This document shows, piece by piece, positions 8,214 to 15,594 of a DNA stretch of 27,409 nucleotides. A model generated the notes under the pieces. The model was not told where the DNA came from, did not search any database, and was given only the letters and a program-made list of their open reading frames with translations. The stretch is taken from contig JAUWWP010000006.1 of the NCBI GenBank assembly GCA_030616835.1, positions 1 to 27,409 of the forward strand, written 5' to 3'. The position numbers and the translations under genes are program-made. The stretch's first letter is position 1. Every line of letters begins with the position of its first letter. This DNA is from Deltaproteobacteria bacterium. Its GTDB lineage: Bacteria; Desulfobacterota; G020345765.

Positions 8214-9845
8214 TCATTTGTCAAGATCAAAGATTTGACCCCCGACTTTCTTTTGTTTTTCCATTCTAAAGGTTTTACGGGTGAACTCCGGCTGCTGTCC
8301 GATGTCATGGCGGAGCTTAAAATCCGTGTAGCGGATCATAGCAGGGACCACAGTTCTAGCCAGGAAGTTCTCGTTCATCGTGAGAGGGCCGGTCTCCACG
8401 GCCAGCCTCTCCTGAAGACTGTCCATCCAGGCTTGCGTTTTTTTATTCACATATTTTTTGCTCCCGGGCAGGACCGTCATCGCGCTGCGAGAGTCTGTTT
8501 TATATCTTTGCGCCTTTGCCCTTACCCCGGGTTTGGCATGATCTTTTAGATTGACATAGCCGGTCAGCCAGTCCTCCGCGATGCGGAAAACCGATGGTCC
8601 CAGCCTTTTGAACTCCTCCTGATACAACCGTCGCTGGATCTGCGACATTTCTTTTTGGCCGATGTGCGGATGCTCGAAGCCCAGGGAGAACCCATCGTGC
8701 TTTCGCCAGTTCATGAATATTTCGGGAATCATCCTGCCCTCGGCCTCCAGTCGCTTTTGCAAGGGCGTGCCCGGCGATGGCCCATAGATGAGGAACTGGC
8801 ACATGGACGGCCGGAAACTTATCAGCTCCTCGAATTCCTCCTCGATAATCTCCGGAGTATGGTAATCAAAGCCGAGGATCATGGACGCGAGCACGCTGAT
8901 GCCGTGCTGATGGAGGTCACTGAACAATTCCCGGCACGATTTGCCCTGCTGCTTGGAAAAGCCCGACCGCTTGCCTTCATAGCCGACCCAAATCCAATCA
9001 ACACCCATTTCCACCAGCTCTTCAGCCGAATATTTGGAGAGACTTTTTACGCTGCTGAATATGCTAATAGAAAGAGGCGGCAGGGCGGATTTCCTGATGG
9101 CCTCGAGAAATCCCCTGCCCCGCTCCTCGTTCAAAAGGAAATCCTCGTCATTGATCCAGAACTTGTCCATGCCCGGATGCTTTCCGCGAAGTCCTTCGAT
9201 CGCAGACAGGATGGACGGCCCGTCAGGGAGGAACTTGATATACTTTTGCTTGAAGTAATGAGAAGTTGCGCAGAAGTCACAGCCGTTTGGGCATCCAAGT
9301 CCCGCGAAGACGTATCCTGTATTTCCCGGGACTGGGATCGAGAACAATGTCTGGCTCTGAGTGATGTCCGGCTGGACAATGGGCTCATCGACCTTCTCGC
9401 CCAGCAGCTCCCGCATGAAGGATACGCCCTCCCCGCGGCAGATGTAGTCCGCGTACTTTTTTATTTCGTCTCCCAGCGCGGTCCCGTATCCGCCCAGGAT
9501 AATCTCTGTTGAGGACGCGTGCTTGCGGATGGCTCTGACCATGGGGATCATCTTGTGCATGGTTGAATTGACAAAGGCAATGCCTACATAATTGTATCCT
9601 TGTTTTATCTCCGCGATGAATTGAGACATAGTCGGATAATGGAGGGTGGTTGTGGGGATTTTCAGGTTTTCCGCGATGAAATCAATTCCCCATTGGGTGG
9701 TGGTGGCTCTTGGCCGAAACACTCCCTGGGCCCACATGATCTGGTGAGAGCCCTCGGAGGAGACTCCGAACGTATCCGAATACTTTATCCCGAACGGCTT
9801 ACAAACGCTTGACAACAAAAGCGTTTTATTTTTTTGGTTGGTCAT
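8214..9845 (-). CDS. Radical SAM protein with a B12-binding-like N-terminal domain
   Basis: The 543-residue protein has an N-terminal region (about 40-150) resembling the cobalamin-binding domain of class B radical SAM enzymes (VGIAFVNST, a helix, then EIILGGYGTALGDE and a RGEG segment). The radical SAM core follows, with its 4Fe-4S cysteines C185-x3-C189-x2-C192 in GCPNGCDFC. Later blocks WINDEDFL, IWVGYEGKRSGF, SMILGFDYHTPE and YGPSPGTPL fit a TIM barrel. No DxHxxG is seen in the N-terminal domain, but many class B enzymes bind cobalamin without it. The C-terminal ~150 residues are basic and unassigned. The ATG follows AGGAGGAGTGAAAT. The reaction (methyl transfer or ring chemistry) is unknown. 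It stands alone, and its final codons lie in a repeat (8213-8239). Confidence 0.85.
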   Translation of the reverse strand: MTNQKNKTLLLSSVCKPFGIKYSDTFGVSSEGSHQIMWAQGVFRPRATTTQWGIDFIAENLKIPTTTLHYPTMSQFIAEIKQGYNYVGIAFVNSTMHKMIPMVRAIRKHASSTEIILGGYGTALGDEIKKYADYICRGEGVSFMRELLGEKVDEPIVQPDITQSQTLFSIPVPGNTGYVFAGLGCPNGCDFCATSHYFKQKYIKFLPDGPSILSAIEGLRGKHPGMDKFWINDEDFLLNEERGRGFLEAIRKSALPPLSISIFSSVKSLSKYSAEELVEMGVDWIWVGYEGKRSGFSKQQGKSCRELFSDLHQHGISVLASMILGFDYHTPEIIEEEFEELISFRPSMCQFLIYGPSPGTPLQKRLEAEGRMIPEIFMNWRKHDGFSLGFEHPHIGQKEMSQIQRRLYQEEFKRLGPSVFRIAEDWLTGYVNLKDHAKPGVRAKAQRYKTDSRSAMTVLPGSKKYVNKKTQAWMDSLQERLAVETGPLTMNENFLARTVVPAMIRYTDFKLRHDIGQQPEFTRKTFRMEKQKKVGGQIFDLDK

Positions 9846-9964
9846 ATTTCACTCCTCCTATGATGATTGTCTATTCCATGTTATTTGAAATTATGCCGCG
9901 ACCCTTCTCCTTCACGTTAAAAAGGGGGACGTAATTAAAAGGAGAAATCAGGGTCAAACCCGGA

Positions 9965-10093
9965 GAGACTGTTGAAAAACCTTTCTGCGCTGTCATTCTG
10001 AGCAAAGCGAAGAATCTCATTCCCATATTAAACACAGTTTTTGAGACCCTTCGCTCCGCTCAGGGTGAGATTTTTGACTTTTTCAACAGTCTC
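9965..10093. repeat. MITE-like element with perfect 15-bp terminal inverted repeats, copy 2
   Basis: GAGACTGTTGAAAAA (9965-9979) and its exact reverse complement (10079-10093) bound 129 bp. An internal dyad (CATTCTGAGCAAAGCGAAG with CTTCGCTCCGCTCAGG) follows the plan of the element at 2095-2236. Non-coding. Confidence 0.75.
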
Positions 10094-10283
10094 GAAAGAT
10101 TTGATCCCCTACCCTCACTTAAATTATCATTTTATTCTGTCAAAAGTAAGGGGCTGATTTGTCTTGGAAAAGAGGGGACGTTATTAATAAATTGACTTTT
10201 CTTAGGGCTTAATTTTCCAACCTTATAGTCACCTATTTCACTAACCTTACTATCGCTGCTTTTTCCCTTGGTTATCTCAACCC

Positions 10284-10408
10284 TTTTCCCAGCTTGCTTT
10301 ATCGTATCCCACTTTGTGGGGGTTAAGCAATACTGAATTGCCAGAGGCAATTGTAATAGATTGTAGATTAAGATCCCCCTCACCTTAAATCCTCTCCCCG
10401 AGGGGAGA
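10284..10408. repeat. Direct repeat flanking the AbiE island, left copy
   Basis: From CTTTTCCC through AGCTTGCTTTATCGTATCCC (10291-10310), the palindrome at 10336-10352 and AGATCCCCCTCACCTTA to the CTCTCCCC hairpin, this stretch is nearly the same as 13641-13770. The right copy has one base fewer in the middle and about 24 extra bases of AGATT-type sequence. Confidence 0.75.
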
Positions 10409-10676
10409 GGAGACTTTTTGTGCCCCCTCACTCCTTCTACAGGCTCAGGACAGGCAGGACATGGCAGGGAGTAGCAAGGACTCAAATCCTTTTTGTAAAG
10501 TGTAGCCCTTACCCCGACTCCTTAATAATATCGCCTACCGCCTGGAAAAGGCTTAAAAGGGCCAACTCCTTTAATTTTGCCACTGTGTGGCTATGATAAA
10601 TTCCACCTAACTGCCTGTTGTTTGATACCTAATAGGAAGGATAGCAACATCTTATCATTAACTGCCCTTCGCCACT

Positions 10677-11717
10677 CTATCGTTTTATAACCTCACCAAG
10701 AAGTTCTCGGTAATAGTACATATCTTTTAATCTCCGTGATAACTTTCCACTACCAAATAGATCTTGTGGTCGAAATATCTTCTTATCGAAGTCTTCAAGA
10801 AATCGATATTCAGTACCACCCCAATTATTAAAGATATGATCATCGAGAAATCTCCTTACTATTCTTTGCATTGGGAGTAATTCTGGGCAGTATTTATCCT
10901 TTTTTAATACAGGGTATAATTCATCTTCAACATTAGCAAGGGTATAAAGGCTTAAAATGTCTCCACGAGTAAGCTCAAAATTTTTAATCCTCTTTGCACC
11001 AAAGAGGATTACGAGGTTCCTCAAGAGTTTTAGATCAATATCTTTTCTGTTTGGTATAATCTCAGTTGCTAAATAATATGTATCGTATAAGTTCCGGATT
11101 TTATTTTTCGATCCGAGATAGGATTTCCCTTTAAAATCCATCCTTTCGCCGCCAATAGTAGCTACAATTTTTGAGGCCCATAGTTCTTCCAGTGCTAAGG
11201 TTTTAACCGGAAATTGTATTTTTTCATTATCCATACCAGGGAGTGCTTGCCACGGCTTTTTTTGTAAATTAAGAACTGAGTGACAATATCGATACCCCAT
11301 ATCGATATCTATGGAATCACTCTTTCCATATATAGATGCAAACCCTAATTGAGTCTGAAGGAAACGTTCATCATCCTGTTTCAAGCGTCTATACTTCAAA
11401 CCTAAGGAGTCGGATACTCGACTAATAATTTTACAATGATGGTTCTGAAGTTCCTTAATCTCCGTAGAACCTTCTTTACCGAGTTCAGGATTACCTATAA
11501 GGTCCATATCAAGGTCAAGGGACACTCTGTACATTGTTTCATATAAAAAAACAATGGCAGAACCGCCCATAAGAGCGAAGTCCCTACCGATATCGGTTTT
11601 CACAAGTTTATTAAGTATAAGAGATAACCAGAGCACTTTTTCAACAGTCGGTTCGTGGAATTGGGTTTTCCTTGAAATCTCCTCTATTCGTTTTTTATTA
11701 ATAAGTTTCGAAATCAC
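10677..11717 (-). CDS. abiEii: AbiEii-type nucleotidyltransferase toxin
   Basis: The 346-residue protein belongs to the AbiEii/AbiGii nucleotidyltransferase toxin family (type IV toxin-antitoxin, linked to phage abortive infection). Polymerase-beta-like motifs are visible: motif I ALMGGSAIVFLY with the acidic pair DLDMDL about 18 residues later (near residues 48-78), then SIDIDMGYR with a possible third carboxylate. The family block ALEELWASKIVATIGGERMDFKGKSYLGSKNKIRNLYDTYYL lies mid-protein. It starts at GTG 11717 with GGAAGG about 12 bases upstream, and 37 bases after the abiEi stop, giving the classical order antitoxin then toxin. The gene is visibly AT-rich compared with both flanks, so it was probably acquired. 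All core motifs look intact, so an active toxin is plausible. Confidence 0.85.
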   Translation of the reverse strand: MISKLINKKRIEEISRKTQFHEPTVEKVLWLSLILNKLVKTDIGRDFALMGGSAIVFLYETMYRVSLDLDMDLIGNPELGKEGSTEIKELQNHHCKIISRVSDSLGLKYRRLKQDDERFLQTQLGFASIYGKSDSIDIDMGYRYCHSVLNLQKKPWQALPGMDNEKIQFPVKTLALEELWASKIVATIGGERMDFKGKSYLGSKNKIRNLYDTYYLATEIIPNRKDIDLKLLRNLVILFGAKRIKNFELTRGDILSLYTLANVEDELYPVLKKDKYCPELLPMQRIVRRFLDDHIFNNWGGTEYRFLEDFDKKIFRPQDLFGSGKLSRRLKDMYYYRELLGEVIKR

Positions 11718-11754
11718 TATTTATCATCCTTCCATCTTGGACATATCTATTCAA

Positions 11755-12828
11755 TTAAAATCCTTCAAATAAGCCTTCTGGAACATAAATATTCCAACGT
11801 TTATTAATGCACCCTGGATCATTTCGAGAAAAACGAACGGGGGAAGAAGGACAAAACATCTGTATATTATTTAGAATATTGTTATGGATTTTCCAATCTT
11901 CTTGAAAATACTCTAAAACAACCCCCATTTTTGCAAAAAGAGAAGGGATACATATAGCTTTTAAATATTCTAAGATTCGGTTACCATTTAACTGTTCAAG
12001 TCTTCGCAACGCATAAAGAACATTCTCCCAACCCACAGCATACTTAGGTCGATGAATGCAATCAATAATTGTTCGCTCAAGATCTGTTAAATAAATTACG
12101 GTTTCTACACGTTTTAATGAAGTTTTCCCTTTTTCTGGAGAACGAATTTTTACTGATTTTATGGCAACATCACCAAGGGGAGGTAGATCTTGCGGAAGAT
12201 ATCCATGAATATAGAGGACAAAACTCATCCCATATCGGCTTAAACCATGAAGTTCCAGCGCGGTATTATAACAAAAGAGGATATTCTTTCTAAAGATTGA
12301 GACAGCAGCACGGATTGGGTCGGTGAGGAATTGTTCTTGCCCCGGTTCGGGTTGGACAATGTATTTTCCTCTTGTTTTCTTTCCGTGAAATTTAGCTATA
12401 AATCCCAGTTTTTGCAGATTCACAATGATTCGATCTATATCTATGACGGAATACATCGGTAAAAGGGCATCAATTTCTCTTCTGGAAAGGGTGTTAAATT
12501 TACTAATGATTTCTTGGATATTCTTCATACCTTTGGGCGCCTTTTTCATAGCTCTTAATATTTTAGCCAATTTATTTATTTCTGATGTTTTTATTAGATA
12601 TCTGTATTCCAATTTAAATTTCTTTCTTATAAAGACACCGTGGCGGACAAATTCCCTAATGGCAGAGGATATGGTGTAATTTGATACTACGTTGTTTTTC
12701 TCTCTTATTAAGTCTACTATTTCTTGCCTTGAGATCTCTTTGCGTTTCTGGTCTTTTAAAATTTCAAGAATGAATTGAACTGTTTCTCTATGACGTGGAA
12801 CATTTTCCATAGCTATAATCTTGCACAT
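11755..12828 (-). CDS. abiEi: AbiEi-type antitoxin / transcriptional regulator
   Basis: The 357-residue protein has an N-terminal winged-helix-like region (about residues 13-75: RQEIVDLIREKN...TISSAIREFVRHGVFIRK). A middle region follows with a second HTH-like segment (REIDALLPMYSVIDIDRIIVNLQKLGFI). The AbiEi family region is marked by NTALELHGLSRYG, VIYLTDLERTIIDCI and the closing WNIYVPEGLF. AbiEi proteins bind inverted repeats in their own promoter and neutralise AbiEii without stable complex formation. This one is longer than common AbiEi proteins (~200-280), apparently because of an extra N-terminal wHTH. No good ribosome binding site precedes the ATG at 12828, and Met7 is an alternative start. 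Two inverted repeats upstream (12850-12873, 12918-12941) fit autoregulation. Confidence 0.82.
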   Translation of the reverse strand: MCKIIAMENVPRHRETVQFILEILKDQKRKEISRQEIVDLIREKNNVVSNYTISSAIREFVRHGVFIRKKFKLEYRYLIKTSEINKLAKILRAMKKAPKGMKNIQEIISKFNTLSRREIDALLPMYSVIDIDRIIVNLQKLGFIAKFHGKKTRGKYIVQPEPGQEQFLTDPIRAAVSIFRKNILFCYNTALELHGLSRYGMSFVLYIHGYLPQDLPPLGDVAIKSVKIRSPEKGKTSLKRVETVIYLTDLERTIIDCIHRPKYAVGWENVLYALRRLEQLNGNRILEYLKAICIPSLFAKMGVVLEYFQEDWKIHNNILNNIQMFCPSSPVRFSRNDPGCINKRWNIYVPEGLFEGF

Positions 12829-12849
12829 AATTTTACAGTTGTCAATATA

Positions 12850-12873
12850 TTTTGTAAAGTGTGCTTTACAAAA
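12850..12873 (-). promoter_or_regulatory. Putative AbiEi operator 1 (24-bp inverted repeat)
   Basis: Arms TTTTGTAAAG and CTTTACAAAA are perfect complements around TGTG. The site begins 22 bases upstream of the abiEi start and would overlap transcription initiation from the -10 at 12876-12881. It resembles the second repeat at 12918-12941, offset by 68 bases. Confidence 0.7.
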
Positions 12874-12875
12874 GT

Positions 12876-12881
12876 ATTATA
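12876..12881 (-). promoter_or_regulatory. Putative -10 box of the abiE operon
   Basis: The minus strand reads TATAAT here, between the two inverted repeats. No strong -35 box is seen at the right distance. This fits a weak promoter, but is only suggestive. Confidence 0.45.
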
Positions 12882-12917
12882 TAACTTTATTAATTTTTTA
12901 ATTTCAGTAGCTAACAT

Positions 12918-12941
12918 TTTTGCAAAGCATAATTTGCAAAA
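12918..12941 (-). promoter_or_regulatory. Putative AbiEi operator 2 (24-bp inverted repeat)
   Basis: Arms TTTTGCAAA and TTTGCAAAA are perfect complements around GCATAA. Same total length and closely related arms as operator 1 (GTAAAG becomes GCAAA). Confidence 0.65.
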
Positions 12942-13091
12942 CTATCACATAACTAAAATTGTAGTTAATAAACATGAAGTTTTCGCCTAACGATAAAGGT
13001 TGTATACGAAGCAGAACCTAGAATATTTATGGGAAGCTTAGGGGACCTTGATTCTAAAACAACTTAGGAGAAAAATGACACCTTTTCTCTT

Positions 13092-13121
13092 GACAGGGTG
13101 CCCTTTAATGGGTGACCCCTT
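13092..13121. repeat. Partial copy of the 8051-8099 element at the broken end of the DUF1016 gene
   Basis: These 30 bases equal 8055-8083 except for one extra G. The right inverted arm seen at 8091-8099 is missing. The element lies just beyond the point where the DUF1016 reading frame loses family similarity, so it may mark the junction that removed the rest of the gene. Confidence 0.6.
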
Positions 13122-13142
13122 GCGTCTATCTCAACAAGCAGC

Positions 13143-13565
13143 TCAAAATGACTGTAAGAGGTGGCTTAGAAGTTTTCCCGGGTCAAGTTGCAATTGTGCG
13201 GACGGTGTCCGCACTTTTTTGCTCTGCTGCTTAGGGGCAGGTAATGGGGTCTTCAATTGTGCGGGCAGTGTCCGCACAAAATGCGGGTATGCGCGGTAAA
13301 AAGCCAGATAATTATATAACTGCCTGCGGCCACATCCACTTATCTTTTGTTTTTTAAGCTCCCTGGAAAGTTCGGTAAAAAGATTCTCGCCATACTTCGC
13401 CCGCTCCACCCCTCGAAGCTGGAAATCGGCAACATACATCCCGATGAGCCAGTTGCGCAAAGTCAGGCTGATGTTTACTGCTTTAGCGGTCTGAGCGGAC
13501 AGGCTATGGTGGATATCGCGAATGGCTTCAATAAGGACATTAAATGTAAAGGATTTACTTCCCAT
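13143..13565 (-). pseudogene. Truncated DUF1016 / YhcG-type PDDEXK nuclease gene (N-terminal domain only)
   Basis: The 140-residue frame encodes the DUF1016 N-terminal helical domain: TFNVLIEAIRDIHHSLSAQTAKAVNISLTLRNWLIG, then GENLFTELSRELKK and GRRQLYNYLAFYRAYP. It stops where the family normally continues to a LSxSHxxELL motif and a PD-(D/E)XK nuclease domain. Shifting by one base at about 13150 gives HFELLVEID, so a frameshift plus loss of the C-terminal half is likely; full-length members are about 350 residues. The segment before the stop has an inserted low-complexity stretch (PAQLKTPLPAPKQQSKKVRTPSAQ). The DUF1016 domain is often found next to restriction-modification genes, and here AbiE lies downstream. 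The ATG is preceded by CTGGAG and overlaps the end of a fossil frame (13555-13689). Confidence 0.7.
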
Positions 13566-13689
13566 ACTCCAGCGCTTCCAGGTTTTTCTTGATTGTTGTT
13601 TCGAACTTTTTTGACTAAATAAACTGCTCGTCAGGAAACCTTTTTCCAGCTTGCTTTATCGTATCCCAGTTTGTGGGCTCAATCAATAC
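13555..13689 (-). pseudogene. Fossil coding frame upstream of and overlapping the DUF1016 start
   Basis: On the minus strand, 44 sense codons are open apart from one TAG at 13615-13617, reading VLIEPTNWDTIKQAGKRF, then SKKFETTIKKNLEALEYGK and TAA. The stop overlaps the DUF1016 ATG by 11 bases, like co-translated genes in an operon. The end (kNLEaLeYG) resembles C-termini I associate with type I methyltransferase subunits (HsdM), but this is recollection, not a search result. The first part also exists in the left repeat copy at 10284-10408. Confidence 0.35.
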
Positions 13690-13918
13690 TGAATTGCCAG
13701 AGGCAATTGTAATAGATTGTAGATTTTAGATTAGAGATTTCAGATTAAGATCCCCCTCACCTTACATCCTCTCCCACTCCTTCGACAGGCTCAGGACAGG
13801 CTCTTGCCCTCTCCCCCAGGGGAGAGGGAACTTAAATTGGATTGGGGTGCATTGCAATAATTAATCTACTAATAATTAAATGGTGTCAAGGAATTCGGAA
13901 AGTTATGATGGCGATGTT
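13566..13918. other. Repeat-filled spacer
   Basis: Besides the fossil frame and the right copy of the island repeat (13641-13770), it holds a nested pair: a member of the CCTTCGACAGGCTCAGGACAGG family (about 13779-13801) sits inside a CTCACC...CCCTCTCCCCC/AGGGGAGAGGG element that is uninterrupted at 14858-14896. No gene is seen. Confidence 0.55.
13641..13770. repeat. Direct repeat flanking the AbiE island, right copy
   Basis: It contains the same AGCTTGCTTTATCGTATCCC block (13648-13667) and AATTGCC-AGA-GGCAATT palindrome (13692-13708) as the left copy. The distance between copies is about 3.36 kb, spanning abiEii, abiEi and the DUF1016 fragment. Confidence 0.75.
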
Positions 13919-14764
13919 CTAAAACAGGGAGAAGCCGAGGAAGTTCCGGTAGCCCTTGCGCCTCATCTCCTTTAGCATATGCAGAGTAGGCATCCAGAAG
14001 GGGTCGAACGCATGCCATCCCAGCCCCGGTAGTGGTTTGGTGAATCCGTATCGCTTGCCCTGAAACAAGACCTTGAGGATGGGGAGCTTAAATTGGTAGT
14101 CGTAGCTTAGCCGTCCTTTTCCGATGATGCTCACAAAACGCGAGGTTGTTACCGGGTCCCGGGTGATGCCCTTGATCTCCGGGTGCGATCGCCTCCACTG
14201 CTCCACGGCCTCTTCGGAGCTGAAGAAGCTGTTGTAGTCACACCAGCCCAAGATATCGTCCATCATATACCTCACGGGGATGCCGAGGTGGACCCGCAAG
14301 GTTTTGGGGGAATAGTCGAGCAGGGCGCCGTCGCGCCCGATCAGCTCGACCGGTTCTTTGGTCTGGCGACAGACCGAGCGGACGATCACCTCCCGGCCGG
14401 GAAACATGGCCGATACACCGCAGACCTCGACGGCACACTCACCGTACCATTTCTGTTCGCCGCCCACCCATATTGGATAGTGGTTTTTGAAACAGGCGAA
14501 GGGACGGGCGTAGAAGATCTCGCCCACTGCCGGGACCGGTTCTTCGAGCTTCTCCTCCTGGAAATACTCAATACCTTCGTGCGCCTTGTTCTGCACCGCC
14601 ACACAGACACCGGCCTCGAGGTCTTGAAGAATCCGGGCAAGCTCGTCCGGGGACAGGGAAAGCTCCCGGGCGATCTCCGCCAACTTGGGACATGTGCCCT
14701 CGGCGAGAACCTGATCCATGATCATCTTTCTCACCCGCTTTGCCTTTTCGTATAGTTGCGCCAT
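13919..14764 (-). CDS. Alkylmercury lyase (MerB)-like protein
   Basis: The 281-residue protein has a MerB-type N-terminal winged helix (residues 26-58: PKLAEIARELSLSPDELARILQDLE) followed by the lyase-like core. Aligned by eye, Cys110 in GECAVEV corresponds to MerB Cys96, and Cys175 in GWCDYNSFF to Cys159. The catalytic Asp99 is replaced by Glu113. Two more cysteines (115, 132) lie near the presumed site. The protein is longer than classical MerB (~212) through a C-terminal extension of about 70 residues. No merA, merR or merT neighbour exists, so detoxification of organomercury is not assured; a related C-metal or C-S reaction is possible. The ATG follows AAAGGAGGTAAGACA. It lies downstream of a same-strand flavodoxin gene, separated by a repeat. 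Confidence 0.65.
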   Translation of the reverse strand: MAQLYEKAKRVRKMIMDQVLAEGTCPKLAEIARELSLSPDELARILQDLEAGVCVAVQNKAHEGIEYFQEEKLEEPVPAVGEIFYARPFACFKNHYPIWVGGEQKWYGECAVEVCGVSAMFPGREVIVRSVCRQTKEPVELIGRDGALLDYSPKTLRVHLGIPVRYMMDDILGWCDYNSFFSSEEAVEQWRRSHPEIKGITRDPVTTSRFVSIIGKGRLSYDYQFKLPILKVLFQGKRYGFTKPLPGLGWHAFDPFWMPTLHMLKEMRRKGYRNFLGFSLF

Positions 14765-14796
14765 TGTCTTACCTCCTTTCTCAGTAGGATTGAATT

Positions 14797-14935
14797 AACC
14801 TCCCTGCCCCGATGGACATCGGGGCAGGGTATCATAGGGAATATATTTTATTCCCCCTCACCCCTTCCCTCTCCCCCGGGGGAGAGGAGTATAAGAGGAA
14901 ACCCTGTAGCAGGCTACAGGGAATAGTCAAGTTCA
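14797..14935. repeat. Composite intergenic repeat R, copy 1
   Basis: It starts AACCTCCCTG and contains the 18-bp palindrome (14807-14824), a CCTCTCCCCC/GGGGGAGAGG hairpin, and the perfect dyad CCCTGTAGC-AG-GCTACAGGG (14902-14921), ending GAATAGTCAAGTTCA. The same order recurs at 16684-16845, with one extra palindrome there. The two copies bracket the flavodoxin and 4Fe-4S genes. Confidence 0.75.
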
Positions 14936-14949
14936 AGCAAGGAACACCG

Positions 14950-15594
14950 TTACTGCGCAAGCCGGTCGCAAAATCCCTTTATCTTCTCCTTCCCGTATTC
15001 GCTGTCGATGGTGAACGATTCCAGAGGGCGTCTAAAGACTATCCGGCTTGCTATCCTCATCAAAGGTAATATATATAATTCATGATAAGCGCTGCTTAAA
15101 CCCAGGGTGGCCACAACCGTTCCTCCCAATCTTTGAACACGGTCGCTAACTGGTTTATTTATTAATTCAAGTTCAAATACCTCGAGGGGTGGGCCACCGA
15201 AGGTAGCAAAGGCGCCCACCTTTTTGTTTTGCATCCCCTTCACCTGCTTGAGATATCTGGCCACGGGATAAGATATCTCAGCCCATTTCGGACCGCCGAT
15301 GCATACGAGATCAAATTCCGATACATCCGGGTAAGCAAGAGGCTGAATGTCTGCCTCTACCTGGGGGTAATGTTGCAGCCACCACCGGCGAAAGGAAGAA
15401 TTATACAACGCCAGAGCAATAAGCGGATAAGTGTATATTTGCTTGGCGAGCAGAACCCATTTACTTGGTTCTCTTACCGCTCTAATCCGATCAATTATGA
15501 CCGTATGCCCCCGAGACTTTAATTCTTTTGCGATGATTTCAGCCAATTTTTCCGTATGCCCTCTCCTTGAATAATAGGCAATTAGAATCTTCAT
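14950..15594 (-). CDS. Flavodoxin-fold (NADPH-FMN reductase-like) protein
   Basis: The 214-residue protein begins with the flavodoxin phosphate-binding pattern MKILIAYYSRRGHTEKLAEII (loop near residues 8-14). It continues with CIGGPKWAEISYPVARYL (about residues 98-115) and GAFATFGGPP, positions that contact FMN in flavodoxins and WrbA-like proteins. It has a central insertion (KWVLLAKQIYTYPLIALALYNSSFRRWW), which may form a membrane-facing or partner surface. The ATG has AGGAGGG about nine bases upstream. It is divergent from the 4Fe-4S protein gene, with about 225 bases between starts, suggesting a shared redox role. The physiological partner is unknown. Confidence 0.8.
   Translation of the reverse strand: MKILIAYYSRRGHTEKLAEIIAKELKSRGHTVIIDRIRAVREPSKWVLLAKQIYTYPLIALALYNSSFRRWWLQHYPQVEADIQPLAYPDVSEFDLVCIGGPKWAEISYPVARYLKQVKGMQNKKVGAFATFGGPPLEVFELELINKPVSDRVQRLGGTVVATLGLSSAYHELYILPLMRIASRIVFRRPLESFTIDSEYGKEKIKGFCDRLAQ

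Larger units (their letters stand above)
9846..10676. other. Long gene-free stretch made of repeats
   Basis: I see no supported gene in these 831 bases. Contents: a MITE-like element (9965-10093); the first copy of the AbiE-island repeat (10284-10408) with the palindrome AATTGCC-AGA-GGCAATT at 10336-10352; a CTCTCCCC/GGGGAGAG hairpin (about 10390-10408); and a member of the ACAGGCTCAGGACAGGCAGGACATGGCAGG family at 10438-10466. A 117-codon minus-strand frame at 10132-10485 runs through these repeats. It is not a convincing gene, although part of it (WDTIKQAGKR) recurs at 13641-13690. Confidence 0.55.

Noticed and set aside
8655..9512. 285-codon plus-strand frame opposite the radical SAM gene
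   Set aside because: The minus strand encodes a coherent radical SAM protein with its cysteine motif; the plus frame has no recognisable domain.
10132..10485. A 117-codon minus-strand frame as a protein gene
   Set aside because: It runs through known repeat families (a CPACPEPVEG-type translation is typical of the GGACAGG repeat), has no ribosome binding site, and part of it recurs out of frame at 13641-13690.
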